Shown here in pieces: positions 18,299-28,021 of a stretch of 64,000 bases of DNA. The notes below the pieces were generated by a model. The model did no database searches and was not told where the DNA came from. It saw only the letters and a program-made list of their open reading frames with translations. Within the stretch, counting starts at the first letter, position 1; every line of letters starts with the position of its first letter. Source of the DNA: Bacteroidia bacterium (GTDB lineage: Bacteria; Bacteroidota; Bacteroidia; Flavobacteriales; Flavobacteriaceae); NCBI GenBank assembly GCA_030427585.1, contig JAUIBW010000021.1:1-64000 (forward strand), written 5' to 3'. The position numbers were made by a program, and so were the translations under genes.

Positions 18299-18417
18299 AT
18301 AAAATACTATCCTAATTTACATAATAGTTTGTGTTAATTATCTTTGATCTATAATTAAATCATCAATCTTCGCTTGTATTAAACCATATACAAAACGATT
18401 AATTACAGGTTAAAAAC

Positions 18418-19323
18418 ATGAAACAAATTTTAAATACACTACTTATAATTACAATTGCTTTGAGTTGTAAAAATTCAAATTCGATAGAAAACCATAAAAT
18501 GAGGTTTTTAGTAGATCAAATTCCAGATACTATTCCTATCACATTTAAACAAGATTTGATTCCTAAAGATAAAATAATACATAGAGGTGTCTTTTCGCCT
18601 AACTTTGAAGAATATTATTATACCATTTCAAATAAAAACTTTGAACAATTTACTATTTATAGTATTCAAAAAATAAATGGAAAATGGTCTACGCCCAAAA
18701 AAGCATTCTTTAACAGTGATTACAATGATCACGGAATGAGTTTTTCTTCTGATGGAAAATCACTTTATTTTAGTTCAACCAGACCGGTTAATATCGAGGG
18801 AGTTGCATCTACATGGCATATCTGGAAATCAGAAAAGAAAGATAATGTATGGAGTACTCCAGAATATGTAGATATCCCTAACTTAAGAGATAAGTTAGTA
18901 TCCCACCCTTCTGTTACCAACTCGGGAACACTTTATTTTCATGTAAGCAATACAGATTATAGCGAAATGGATATCTATTCGTCCAAACTTGTAAATGGCA
19001 AATTTCAAAATGCTCAAAAACTTATAGTTCCCCAATATGCAAAAGTTGGAAAATGTACTCCCTATATTGCTCCTAAAGAAGATTATATCATTTTTGCTAC
19101 TATAGGAAATCAATTAGATTTAATCATAAGTTTTATGGATAAAAATGGTAAATGGACACATACAAAGAAGCTACCTGAAAAAGTTAATACCCTTGGACAA
19201 GGAAACCCTTGCATAACACCAGATCATAAATTTCTCTTTTTTGCTACTGGTGATCATATCGATAAAAATTGGTCTGTAAAGTGGGTAAATATTGAATCTG
19301 AACTAAAGAAAAACCAAAACTAG
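18418..19323 (+). CDS. PD40-type beta-propeller lipoprotein
   Basis: 301 residues with a signal peptide and lipobox (IALSC-KN). At least four repeats of the WD40-like PD40 type are seen, for example FSSDGKSLYFSSTRP, HPSVTNSGTLYFH and CITPDHKFLFFATG. Such propellers usually act as surface or periplasmic binding platforms. No catalytic domain is fused. The gene stands alone before a Crp-family regulator. Confidence 0.8.
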   Translation: MKQILNTLLIITIALSCKNSNSIENHKMRFLVDQIPDTIPITFKQDLIPKDKIIHRGVFSPNFEEYYYTISNKNFEQFTIYSIQKINGKWSTPKKAFFNSDYNDHGMSFSSDGKSLYFSSTRPVNIEGVASTWHIWKSEKKDNVWSTPEYVDIPNLRDKLVSHPSVTNSGTLYFHVSNTDYSEMDIYSSKLVNGKFQNAQKLIVPQYAKVGKCTPYIAPKEDYIIFATIGNQLDLIISFMDKNGKWTHTKKLPEKVNTLGQGNPCITPDHKFLFFATGDHIDKNWSVKWVNIESELKKNQN

Positions 19324-19385
19324 CACATAGATCTATTGTAAAAAGCTATTAAAAACCTCGGTATTTCATATCTTACTCAAGTACA

Positions 19386-19393
19386 TATTTTTG
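19386..19393 (+). promoter_or_regulatory. -7 element of the Crp-family gene
   Basis: TATTTTTG matches TAnnTTTG and lies 20 bp before the ATG at 19413, giving a very short leader. Confidence 0.55.
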
Positions 19394-19412
19394 TATTTCA
19401 ATATTTATAAAA

Positions 19413-20042
19413 ATGATTTTCGAAAAAGAGATTCTTAAAAAAATAGATTTCATTACAGAAAACGAACTTAAGGAAGAGATCCTTAAACATGGTGAAATCT
19501 TATCGTTTAAAAAAGGAGATGTAATTGTTAGAGAAGGGCAATATGTTAAGATATTACCGATTGTAATCTCTGGTCTTATCCGGGTTTTTCAGACAAAAGA
19601 AGATAGAGAAATCTTACTTTATTATGTCGAACCCAGCCAAACCTGTATGATGTCATTATCAGCATGCTTTTTTAACAATCAAAGTCCTTCGCAAGCTCTA
19701 GCAATGACTCAAACCGATATTCTTGCTATACCATCAAGATTTATTACCCAATGGCAAAAACAATATAATTCATGGAACAATTTTGTAATTAAAACGTTTA
19801 GAAAAAGATACGATGAGCTTCTGGATACTTTTGAGAGTGTCGCCTTTGATCATATCGACAAAAGGGTTATTGCGTATTTAGCACGTAGAAAATCACAACA
19901 AGAAAGTACTAGAATCAAAATTTCTCACCAACAATTAGCAAATGAGTTAGGCACAACAAGAGTGGTGATTTCTCGTATACTAAAACAATTTGAAATGGAT
20001 GGAAAATTAGTTTTACACAGAGCAGAGATAGAATTGTTATAA
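19413..20042 (+). CDS. Crp/Fnr-family transcriptional regulator
   Basis: 209 residues. An N-terminal cyclic-nucleotide-binding-like barrel (about 20-120, with FKKGDVIVREGQ) is followed by a dimerisation helix and a winged HTH (LANELGTTRVVISRILKQFEMDG, about 172-195). No Fe-S cysteine cluster of FNR type is visible, and the phosphate-binding cassette of true CRP is not evident, so the signal is unknown. The DinB gene 87 bp downstream in the same direction is a plausible target. Confidence 0.92.
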   Translation: MIFEKEILKKIDFITENELKEEILKHGEILSFKKGDVIVREGQYVKILPIVISGLIRVFQTKEDREILLYYVEPSQTCMMSLSACFFNNQSPSQALAMTQTDILAIPSRFITQWQKQYNSWNNFVIKTFRKRYDELLDTFESVAFDHIDKRVIAYLARRKSQQESTRIKISHQQLANELGTTRVVISRILKQFEMDGKLVLHRAEIELL

Positions 20043-20129
20043 TTTTTTTTGATACTGTGTATCTTTTGATACCGTTTTATACCTTATTACTTACTGACCT
20101 TTGAAGTATTCATTTATAAAAAATAAAAT

Positions 20130-20627
20130 ATGAGTGCTACAAGTCTTTTAATAGAAATGGAACAAGAATTTGTTTCAACAAAAAACCTTCTGGGTATACT
20201 TCCCGAAGATCGATTACATTATAAACCCCATGAAAAAGCAATGCCGCTTGGTCAACTTGCTTTTCATGTCGCAACCATCCCAGGTAGAAATTTGAGATTT
20301 GCCCAGGATGGTCAGGTAGAAACAGAAGTTATTGTTAAACATCCTATCCCTGTTAGTAAATCAGAAATTCTAATTGCTTTTGAAGAGAGTATGAACTCTG
20401 TACGAGCTTTACTTAAAGAAGAAGATACCTCCTGGTTAAAAAACGATTGGAAACTTCTAAAATCTCAAAATCCAATAGCAGAAATGCCTACCTATACCTT
20501 TATAAGAACTTTTGTTCTTAATCACTGGTATCATCATAGAGGAGAACTAACCACATACTTAAGGATTTTAAACAAAAAATTACCTTCGATTTATGGGCCA
20601 ACAGCAGATGTAAATCCATTTGCTTAA
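20130..20627 (+). CDS. DinB-family protein
   Basis: 165 residues, four-helix DinB/YfiT-like fold. Likely metal ligands are the histidines in LAFHVATIPG (about residue 50) and in NHWYHHRGELTTYLR near the C-terminus. Such proteins are putative thiol- or metal-dependent transferases. Lies directly after a Crp-family regulator and is closed by a terminator. Confidence 0.88.
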   Translation: MSATSLLIEMEQEFVSTKNLLGILPEDRLHYKPHEKAMPLGQLAFHVATIPGRNLRFAQDGQVETEVIVKHPIPVSKSEILIAFEESMNSVRALLKEEDTSWLKNDWKLLKSQNPIAEMPTYTFIRTFVLNHWYHHRGELTTYLRILNKKLPSIYGPTADVNPFA

Positions 20628-20648
20628 CTCTGAAATAAAAATGAATCC

Positions 20649-20681
20649 GGGAGATGTCGGTATCCCCTCATCTCCCTTTTT
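20649..20681 (+). terminator. Intrinsic terminator after the DinB gene
   Basis: Perfect 8-bp stem GGGAGATG/CATCTCCC with a 12-nt loop, followed by TTTTT. Confidence 0.85.
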
Positions 20682-20702
20682 AAGTTCATAAATTAATTAA
20701 AG

Positions 20703-21056
20703 ATGAAACGTATCATAAACATCCACTCTATAATTCTGATTCTATGTAGCATTATCAGTTTTATTGGGCATTATCTTCAATTTCAGGTCATACGTATAAC
20801 CCCATGGATTCCGGCATCAATTGGTCTATTTCTTATATTTATAAACACTATAAAGACAAAAAGCACAAAAATCATTCACCTATTTTCTTTATGCATTATA
20901 CTTGGTTTTGGTATTTTGGTTACAAGTATGTGTTTCTTTTTTCTTCCAGACGAATCTCAACTTATTCGCAAGAAAATTATGTTTTCGATGATGTCTATCT
21001 CTTCGTGGACTTCACTTAACTTCTTAATCCTAATAAAATTTTTCAAAGGAAAATAA
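20703..21056 (+). CDS. Four-TM membrane protein of unknown function
   Basis: 117 residues. Four hydrophobic helices fill almost the whole protein (about 5-22, 33-46, 56-80 and 90-112), with short basic loops. No family recognised. Its own ATG follows a terminator by about 20 bp, so it has a separate promoter or depends on readthrough. The frame is clean but the function cannot be stated. Confidence 0.65.
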   Translation: MKRIINIHSIILILCSIISFIGHYLQFQVIRITPWIPASIGLFLIFINTIKTKSTKIIHLFSLCIILGFGILVTSMCFFFLPDESQLIRKKIMFSMMSISSWTSLNFLILIKFFKGK

Positions 21057-21118
21057 TATAAGTATAGCTTTATACCAAGGTATTTTAAACTTCTAACTCT
21101 TTATAACTTTAACAATAC

Positions 21119-22054
21119 TTAATTACCAAAATACCTCGAGAAATCTGACTCTGCTGCAATATATCCAAAAGAGCTTCGTGATTTACCTTCCAGGATTTTT
21201 TGTAAGTGTACTTTTGCCTTCTCTTTATTTCCGTTATAAAAAAACCAATTGGCAATTCCATATCGGGTTGCGTCATCCTGAGGTGCATCTTGTGCTATTT
21301 GTAATGAGTCTATCGGGATTATCTTTTTATAGAACCTACATAGATTATAATAACTTGTATTCTCGATAATGGTCATATCATTTGTTATCAAATCTAGTAG
21401 TTCCTTCGCCCTGTCTTTATTTCCTATTCTTCTTTGGATCATATATAACCAGTTTGTACTCGAGACTGTATTATCATCATTAGATTTTAAATTTCTGCAA
21501 TTAAGGTAAGCATGATATGCTTTTTTCATATCGTTTTTTAGGTAATATGCTAATCCCAGGTGATACCATATGTTTCCGTGCAGACTGCTTACAGGAATAT
21601 TCATAGCATTAGGCAGCCCATCGGGCTCAATAGTATTTTCCTTTCCTTCTATTAATGTCGTTGCAAACTCTAAATCATGTATTGCTTTATCAAATTCTCT
21701 TATCGAAATATAACGATGCCCTCTATGTCTGTATAACCGGGCTTCATTAGGATACTTCTTGATTCCATTAGAGTAAATTTTTATGGCTTCTTTATACTTC
21801 CCTAAATATGCGGTTCTTCTTCCGTACCAAATGATATGATCTATAATAGTTGAGTCTGCCAGGAAATCCTGTTTTGCTTTCTCATATTGGCTGGTCATCT
21901 TTTGCGAAAGTGTTATAACAGGATCTTTTGTATCAACTGATTCTACAGTAGACTTTTCTACTTCCTGTATAACATTGGGTGATTTTCCTTTTTTACAAGA
22001 AAAACACAATGCTAATATAAATGAAGAAACCAGGATTATTTTATAAGTATGCAT
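21119..22054 (-). CDS. TPR-repeat lipoprotein
   Basis: 311 residues. A signal peptide with lipobox (LCFSC-KK) precedes several TPR-like helical pairs (for example AIKIYSNGIKKYPNEARLYRHRGHRYI, in part). Probably an envelope scaffold protein. No enzyme domain is seen. Single gene, divergent from the M20 hydrolase. Confidence 0.82.
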   Translation of the reverse strand: MHTYKIILVSSFILALCFSCKKGKSPNVIQEVEKSTVESVDTKDPVITLSQKMTSQYEKAKQDFLADSTIIDHIIWYGRRTAYLGKYKEAIKIYSNGIKKYPNEARLYRHRGHRYISIREFDKAIHDLEFATTLIEGKENTIEPDGLPNAMNIPVSSLHGNIWYHLGLAYYLKNDMKKAYHAYLNCRNLKSNDDNTVSSTNWLYMIQRRIGNKDRAKELLDLITNDMTIIENTSYYNLCRFYKKIIPIDSLQIAQDAPQDDATRYGIANWFFYNGNKEKAKVHLQKILEGKSRSSFGYIAAESDFSRYFGN

Positions 22055-22179
22055 AGCCTAAATGATTTAATTTGAATCGAATATAAGAAAACTTGTTAAG
22101 GTTATTTAAAATAAAAATAGCTATTCTAATCTTTTATATACATTTACAAGTACCGGTAACATCTAATTCTTCTACACAT

Positions 22180-23703
22180 ATGGCTATAACTCGATATATC
22201 ATTACAACTACTCTACTTTTTCTTACTTTATCCTCTACTTCGCAATCGCTACAAGACAGTGAATTCGATAAACTTTCACTTACCTATGCCAGGGATTCTT
22301 TTAATGAATTGATAGAACTTTTGGGTTTACCCAATGATGCACACTATCCAAAGGATATAGAAAAAAATATAAAGTGGTGCGAAAAAGCATTTAAAGACCG
22401 TGGATTTACATCTAAACGTCTCATAACAGAAAAAATTCCTTTACTACTTGCCAGTAGACAACATAAGGATGCAAAAAAGACAGTATTAGTCTACCTTCAG
22501 GTAGATGGACAACCCGTGGATACGACCAAATGGTTTCAGGAAAACCCATATAAAGCAGTACTAAAAGAACAAGATAATGCAGGAAAATGGAACACCATCT
22601 CATTGCATAAATTAACTGGTAAGATTAATCCCGACTGGAGAATCTTTGCCAGATCAACATCTGATGCCAAAGGGCCTGTTGTTATGTTTCTAAAAGCCAT
22701 GGACATCATTAATGACTTTAAATATGGACCCAATTATAACATTAAAGTCATTATGGATTTTGAGGAAGAGATTAGTTCTCCCAGATTACCCAAAGCTGTA
22801 CTGGATTATCAAGAAGAATTAGCCTCGGATATGCTTGTAATTTTTGATGGTCCAAGACATATTTCTAATCAACCCACTTTAGTATATGGAGCAAGAGGAA
22901 TAACAACATTATCTCTCGAGGTTTTTGGTCCCAAAGCACCACAACATAGTGGTCATTATGGTAATTATGTTCCCAATCCGGCATTACGCCTTGCCCAACT
23001 ATTAGGTTCGATGATGCAAGAAGACGGAAGAGTTGCCATACCCGGTTGGTATGATAAAATCAAAATATCTGAGGAAACAAAAAAAATCCTAGGCCAGGTA
23101 CCGGATGATGAAAAAATAATTAGAAAAAAGCTTGGGATTGCTTCAATAGATAATATAGCAAATACATATCAAGAAGCTATACAATATCCTTCTCTAGGGA
23201 TTCTGGGGCTACAATCGGGTTGGGTAGGCAACAAAACAAGAACAATAATCCCCTCTAGTGCTATTGCCGAAATGAATATCAGACTTGTTAAGGAAACCAA
23301 TGCGCAGCATATGGTTGATATGGTACGACAACATATTTTGGATCAGGGATATCATATTATAGATAGTATTCCTACTGAAGATGAACGGATGAAATATTCA
23401 AAAATTATTCGTTTTAATTATCAAATTGCTTATGATGCTTTTAGAACCGATTTTGATACCGAGATAGGAAAATGGTTAAGTAAAGCGTTAACAAGAGCTT
23501 TCGGCAAACCTCCTATACAAATTCGTACAGGCGGAGGCTCTATTCCTATTTCACCATTTGTAAATACTTTAAATATTCCCGCTGTTATTGTCCCTACTGT
23601 AAACAAGGATAACAACCAACATAGTCCTAATGAAAATATTAGGCTTGGTAATTATATTGAAGGTATTAAAACGATTACAGCAATATTAACACAAAAACTG
23701 TAA
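22180..23703 (+). CDS. M20-family metallohydrolase, secreted
   Basis: 507 residues with an N-terminal signal peptide. The M20 core has SDAKGP (metal-bridging Asp), MDFEEEISS (catalytic and metal Glu), an inserted dimerisation lid domain, and a C-terminal NNQHSPNE histidine. The first metal-ligand site, usually H-x-D, reads YLQVDGQPVD, with Gln replacing His; this may be a subfamily trait. The frame is open back to a TTG at 22093, but the ATG at 22180 gives the expected signal peptide. Likely a dipeptidase or amidohydrolase. Followed 28 bp later by an alpha/beta hydrolase. Confidence 0.88.
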   Translation: MAITRYIITTTLLFLTLSSTSQSLQDSEFDKLSLTYARDSFNELIELLGLPNDAHYPKDIEKNIKWCEKAFKDRGFTSKRLITEKIPLLLASRQHKDAKKTVLVYLQVDGQPVDTTKWFQENPYKAVLKEQDNAGKWNTISLHKLTGKINPDWRIFARSTSDAKGPVVMFLKAMDIINDFKYGPNYNIKVIMDFEEEISSPRLPKAVLDYQEELASDMLVIFDGPRHISNQPTLVYGARGITTLSLEVFGPKAPQHSGHYGNYVPNPALRLAQLLGSMMQEDGRVAIPGWYDKIKISEETKKILGQVPDDEKIIRKKLGIASIDNIANTYQEAIQYPSLGILGLQSGWVGNKTRTIIPSSAIAEMNIRLVKETNAQHMVDMVRQHILDQGYHIIDSIPTEDERMKYSKIIRFNYQIAYDAFRTDFDTEIGKWLSKALTRAFGKPPIQIRTGGGSIPISPFVNTLNIPAVIVPTVNKDNNQHSPNENIRLGNYIEGIKTITAILTQKL

Positions 23704-23730
23704 CGGCTACATCAACCAAATTACTTGTAT

Positions 23731-24579
23731 ATGATTAGTATTCCTGCCATAGATAACTATTCCTTATCAGGAAAGGTATACCCATGTGAGGGAGTTATCG
23801 ATAAAAACAAAGTCTTGATCATTAATTCGGCTACCGCTGTAGATAAAAAATTATATCATCATTATGCTATTTACATGGCAAAAAATGGATATCAGGTAAT
23901 TACCTATGATTATAGAGGAATTGCAGGTTCTAGACCTAAAAAACTTAGCGGTTTTAAAGCTTCCTTTACAGATTGGGGGCAAAAAGATTTTTCTGGAGTA
24001 ATTAATTATGCTAAAAAAAAGTTTCCAAATCATAAAATAGTAACTCTAGGTCATAGCATTGGAGGAACAATTATCGGAATGACCGAAAAGAGTAATGAAA
24101 TTAGTGGAATTATTAATATTGGAGCACAGACAGCATATTACAAAGATTGGTCTAAGAAACAGAGAACCAAAATCTATTTTTTATGGCATATTGTTTTTCC
24201 TATGATTACGTATCTATTTGGTTATTTCCCCGGAAAAAAACTAGGGTTATTAGAAGACGTTCCTAAAGGTGTAATCAAACAGTGGAACAACAGAAAGCGA
24301 CATGCCGATATGAAAAAGCAAATGGAAGCTATTGGTATTACTTTTTATTACAATACCTGTACCTCAAAACTTCTTACTCTAGGTGTAGAAGATGATCCTA
24401 TAGGAACAGAACCGGCAATTAGCCGAATACATGATCTGTTTGTAAAATCTGATAAAGAAATCAAAATGATACAACTACATGAAATTCCTACAGATAAAAT
24501 AGGGCATTTTGGTTTTTTTAGCAGAAAATTTAAGCATACCCTCTGGGCAAAAACTTTACTCTGGTTTGATACTATCTAA
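23731..24579 (+). CDS. Alpha/beta hydrolase (S33-like)
   Basis: 282 residues. The nucleophile elbow is GHSIGG (Ser about residue 110), preceded by an oxyanion strand VITYDYRGIAGS. The acid is in the GVEDDPIGTE region and the catalytic His is in KIGHFGFF near the C-terminus. No signal peptide, so probably cytoplasmic. It follows the M20 gene closely and may be co-transcribed. Substrate unknown. ATG at 23731 is preferred over the TTG two codons earlier. Confidence 0.85.
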   Translation: MISIPAIDNYSLSGKVYPCEGVIDKNKVLIINSATAVDKKLYHHYAIYMAKNGYQVITYDYRGIAGSRPKKLSGFKASFTDWGQKDFSGVINYAKKKFPNHKIVTLGHSIGGTIIGMTEKSNEISGIINIGAQTAYYKDWSKKQRTKIYFLWHIVFPMITYLFGYFPGKKLGLLEDVPKGVIKQWNNRKRHADMKKQMEAIGITFYYNTCTSKLLTLGVEDDPIGTEPAISRIHDLFVKSDKEIKMIQLHEIPTDKIGHFGFFSRKFKHTLWAKTLLWFDTI

Positions 24580-24812
24580 TTTATTTTATCCTATATCTTA
24601 TTTCATATTAATTACACTTTTGTCAAATTCTACTCTAGTATTACTTATAAATAAGTAAATAACTATGACAAATCGCATTTTTTATAACTTAAAAAGTTAA
24701 TAACTTTAAAGCTGTTGCGAAATACTGAACCCTATCAACATCTACAATATGATAATTTATGATGATATAAAAGGTTTCAGGTGTACTCATTATAATTATA
24801 ATATGTGATAGT

Positions 24813-26690
24813 ATGGGAGAGCACAATGTTCATGATAATATAGATCAAAAAAAACGAGCCAAATATATAAGGCATCTACTCGATGATATAAAAGCTTTAG
24901 AAATGATGCTGGAGCAAGATTTAATCGAGAAAGATATAGTTCGAATTGGTGCAGAACAAGAGTTTTGTTTGGTAAATAGTAACTGGAGGCCCGCAGAAAA
25001 TGCACAAGAGATTCTAAAATTGATTAATGACCCTCACTTCACTACAGAATTAGCAAAATATAATTTAGAAATCAATCTGGATCCTACAGAACTTAAAGAA
25101 GATTGTTTTTCTAAAATAGAGAACGAACTAAATCAACTCATCTCGAAAGCTAAAGTAGTGGCTAGTCAATTAGATACCAAAATATTACTTACCGGTATTT
25201 TACCAACCATAAGGAAACATCATCTCGAACTGAAGTATATGACTCCCAACCCCAGGTATTCTGCTTTAAATGATATTCTAAAAACACAAAGAGGAACAGA
25301 TTTTGAACTTCATATAAGAGGCGTAGATGAATTAAGTATTCATCACAAATCTGTACTTTTTGAAGCTTGTAATACTAGTTTTCAGATGCATCTTCAGATA
25401 CCTCCAAAAGATTTTGTTTCCAGTTATAATTGGGCTCAGGCTATATCTGCTCCTGTCCTGGGAATATGTACCAACTCACCACTATTGTTCGGAAGAGAGT
25501 TATGGAGCGAAACCCGAATTGCTTTATTTCGTCAGAGTATGGATATCAGGAGCTCTTCTTATGCCCTAAAAGATAGAAGAGCCCGGGTTAGTTTTAGCAA
25601 TCAGTGGGCATCGGGATCTGTAGCAGAAATTTTTAAAAATGATGTTGCACAACATAAGGTTGTTTTGTCTCGTGATATAGTAACCAATTCTGTTTCAGAG
25701 CTTAAAAAAGGAAGTATCCCAAAATTGCAAGCTCTTTCTTTACACAATGGCACTGTGTATAGATGGAATCGACCCTGTTATGGAGTTGGTGGTGGAAAAC
25801 CTCATGTTAGAATCGAAAACCGTTATATCCCTTCCGGCCCTACTGCTCTAGATGAAATCGCAAACTTTGCTTTTTGGGCTGGATTAATGATAGGGCGTCC
25901 TTCAAAATATGATAACATGCCTAATCACATGGATTTCAGAGATGCAAAAGGAAATTTTATAAAAGCAGCACGTACAGGAAAAGATACGATCATAAAATGG
26001 ATGGGATCTTCTATTTCTATTCAAAACCTAATACTAAAAAAATTGTTACCCATAGCTCATCAGGGTCTAAAAATAGCTAAGATAAATGATGATGACAGAG
26101 AACGATTTTTGCAAATTATAGAAAATCGTACCAAGGGTTCTACTGCCGCAGAATGGAATGTTAAAAATTATCGTTTTCTTCAAAAAAACATGAAAAAAGA
26201 TGATGCGTTAAGAACACTTACTAAAAGTTTATATCAGAATCAGGAAAGTGGATACCCAGTTCATAAATGGCCCGTACTTAACGCAAAAACATTACCCAAA
26301 ATGCATAAAACCCCATCATTAGTGGGGCATATTATGTCTACAAAGCTATTTACAGTAGACGCATATGATTTAGCCAATCTTGCTATACGTATTATGAAAT
26401 GGAAGAATATTCATCATGTTCCTGTAGAAAGTAAACCAGGTAAACTATGTGGGTTGTTAACCTGGAACCAAGTAAAAGATAATCAAAATAAAGATAATAA
26501 TAATTGTGTCGTAGCAAACATTATGGTAAAAGAAGTAATAACGGTTAAACCCAAAACAACAATATCAAAAGCAATACAGATAATGAAAAAACATGAGATT
26601 GGTTGTCTTCCTGTAGTACAAAAAAAAGATCTTGTAGGAATTATTACAATAAATGATGTAATGGCATTTGATGATGGTAAAAGTTTATAG
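24813..26690 (+). CDS. Glutamate-cysteine-ligase-like enzyme with C-terminal CBS pair
   Basis: 625 residues. Residues ~1-490 fit the GCS2-type carboxylate-amine ligase superfamily (RIGAEQEFCLV at the start of the ATP/glutamate site, NLEINLDPTE, and FQMHLQIP later). Residues 508-565 and 571-622 form two CBS motifs (MSTKLFTVD, MVKEVITVKP ... EIGCLPVV), an adenylate-sensing module. The reaction should be ATP-dependent amide bond formation on a glutamate-like acid; the amine partner is unknown. The next gene overlaps it by about 20 bp and encodes an aspartoacylase-like amidohydrolase, suggesting make-and-break of the same amide. Confidence 0.85.
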   Translation: MGEHNVHDNIDQKKRAKYIRHLLDDIKALEMMLEQDLIEKDIVRIGAEQEFCLVNSNWRPAENAQEILKLINDPHFTTELAKYNLEINLDPTELKEDCFSKIENELNQLISKAKVVASQLDTKILLTGILPTIRKHHLELKYMTPNPRYSALNDILKTQRGTDFELHIRGVDELSIHHKSVLFEACNTSFQMHLQIPPKDFVSSYNWAQAISAPVLGICTNSPLLFGRELWSETRIALFRQSMDIRSSSYALKDRRARVSFSNQWASGSVAEIFKNDVAQHKVVLSRDIVTNSVSELKKGSIPKLQALSLHNGTVYRWNRPCYGVGGGKPHVRIENRYIPSGPTALDEIANFAFWAGLMIGRPSKYDNMPNHMDFRDAKGNFIKAARTGKDTIIKWMGSSISIQNLILKKLLPIAHQGLKIAKINDDDRERFLQIIENRTKGSTAAEWNVKNYRFLQKNMKKDDALRTLTKSLYQNQESGYPVHKWPVLNAKTLPKMHKTPSLVGHIMSTKLFTVDAYDLANLAIRIMKWKNIHHVPVESKPGKLCGLLTWNQVKDNQNKDNNNCVVANIMVKEVITVKPKTTISKAIQIMKKHEIGCLPVVQKKDLVGIITINDVMAFDDGKSL

Positions 26691-27915
26691 TAAAGCGCAA
26701 GATCAATCGATAGAGATTGAACGTATAATTAGTTACATCAAAGGTTCGAAGCCGGGACCTACTCTCATTTTTATTGGTGGTATTCATGGTAATGAGCCTG
26801 CCGGAATATTTGCCCTTTATGATGTATTTAATCATATAAAAAACAGCCAAATCCTCGTAAAAGGGACTATGTATGCCATAAGTGGTAATCTCCCGGCATT
26901 AGCCAAAGGAAAACGGTATGAGAAAGAAGATTTAAATCGAGTATGGAAACACGATAGAATTAATAATTTATCCAAAGACATTAAAAATCAAGATACCAAT
27001 CTCGACATAGAGCAGCAATACGATATTTATCAAATTATAAAAGATATTCTCGATAAAGAAAGTGGTCCATTTTATTTTATGGATCTTCACACCACTTCGA
27101 GTAAAACAATGCCTTTTTTAACCGTAAATGATAGCTTGTTAAATAGAAAATATACAATGCAATATCCTATCTCGATGATATTGGGTATTGAAGAGTATCT
27201 AGATGGTCCTTTACTAAGTTATATCAATGAATTAGGCTATGTATCTTTTGGTTTTGAAGGAGGACAGCATGATGATCCGGAAGCTATTAAAAATCATATT
27301 TCTTTTATCTATCTTACTATGGTTTTTGCCGGAAGCCTTACAAAGAAAGATATTGAGTATGATTACCATTATCACTTTCTGGTTAAAGGATCAGAAGGTC
27401 CTACAGAAATTTATGAAATCTATTGGCGTTACCAAATTAAAGAGAACGAAGTCTTCAAAATGAAGCCTGGATTTGTCAATTTTCAACATATACAAAAAGG
27501 AGAACAACTTGCTTATAGTAATGGAAAAATAATAACAGCTTCAAAAAATGGGAGGATATTTATGCCTTTATACCAACATCAAGGCAATGATGGTTTTTTT
27601 ACCATCCAAAGTATACATCCGGTATTTTTGAGGCTTTCTACCATACTTCGTAAAATACATTTTGATAATATAATTACTATTCTTCCTGGTGTTCATTGGG
27701 CTTCAAATAAAAAAAATGAACTTACGGTTAATCTTAAGATTGCTCGCTTCTTCACAAAACAGTTTTTTCACCTTTTAGGATACCGAAGCAAACAAGTAGA
27801 CAAAACACACTTAAGTCTAAAAAATAGAGAGAGTGTTTCAAAAGAGAGAGAATATCGCTATACCAAATGGAATAAAAGCAAAAATTGGTTGATAAACACT
27901 TTCAATCAATACTAA
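26671..27915 (+). CDS. Succinylglutamate desuccinylase/aspartoacylase-like protein
   Basis: About 414 residues. Zinc-site motif GGIHGNEPAG (H39, E42 with this start) and a later MDLHTTS histidine mark the AstE/AspA carboxypeptidase-like fold; VSFGFEGGQ probably holds the catalytic Glu. The C-terminal ~150 residues form a barrel-like extension and a basic tail. It overlaps the ligase-CBS gene, so the two are translationally coupled. Family members hydrolyse N-acyl amino acids or act on related amides. ATG 26671 or 26674 may be the start; the TTG at 26668 is less likely. Confidence 0.85.
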   Translation: MMVKVYSKAQDQSIEIERIISYIKGSKPGPTLIFIGGIHGNEPAGIFALYDVFNHIKNSQILVKGTMYAISGNLPALAKGKRYEKEDLNRVWKHDRINNLSKDIKNQDTNLDIEQQYDIYQIIKDILDKESGPFYFMDLHTTSSKTMPFLTVNDSLLNRKYTMQYPISMILGIEEYLDGPLLSYINELGYVSFGFEGGQHDDPEAIKNHISFIYLTMVFAGSLTKKDIEYDYHYHFLVKGSEGPTEIYEIYWRYQIKENEVFKMKPGFVNFQHIQKGEQLAYSNGKIITASKNGRIFMPLYQHQGNDGFFTIQSIHPVFLRLSTILRKIHFDNIITILPGVHWASNKKNELTVNLKIARFFTKQFFHLLGYRSKQVDKTHLSLKNRESVSKEREYRYTKWNKSKNWLINTFNQY

Positions 27916-27984
27916 TTGAAAAGGTAAACGAGATCACAGATAAAAATCTGTTACTTCCAAAGTAAGTTGCCAGATACGTAAAAA

Positions 27985-28012
27985 AGAGGGCAAACGACAA
28001 TGTTTACCCTCT
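27985..28012 (-). terminator. Terminator of the Cys-rich peptide gene
   Basis: 11-nt arms AGAGGGCAAAC and GTTTACCCTCT (one wobble) with a 6-nt loop. On the minus strand the stem is followed by six T. It lies 9 bp after the stop of the small peptide gene, which supports that gene being expressed. Confidence 0.85.
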
Positions 28013-28021
28013 ATGTATGTA

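Noticed and set aside
24580..24812. Possible small gene before the ligase-CBS gene
   Set aside because: Short frames only, with stops in all plus-strand frames and no start context; probably a leader.
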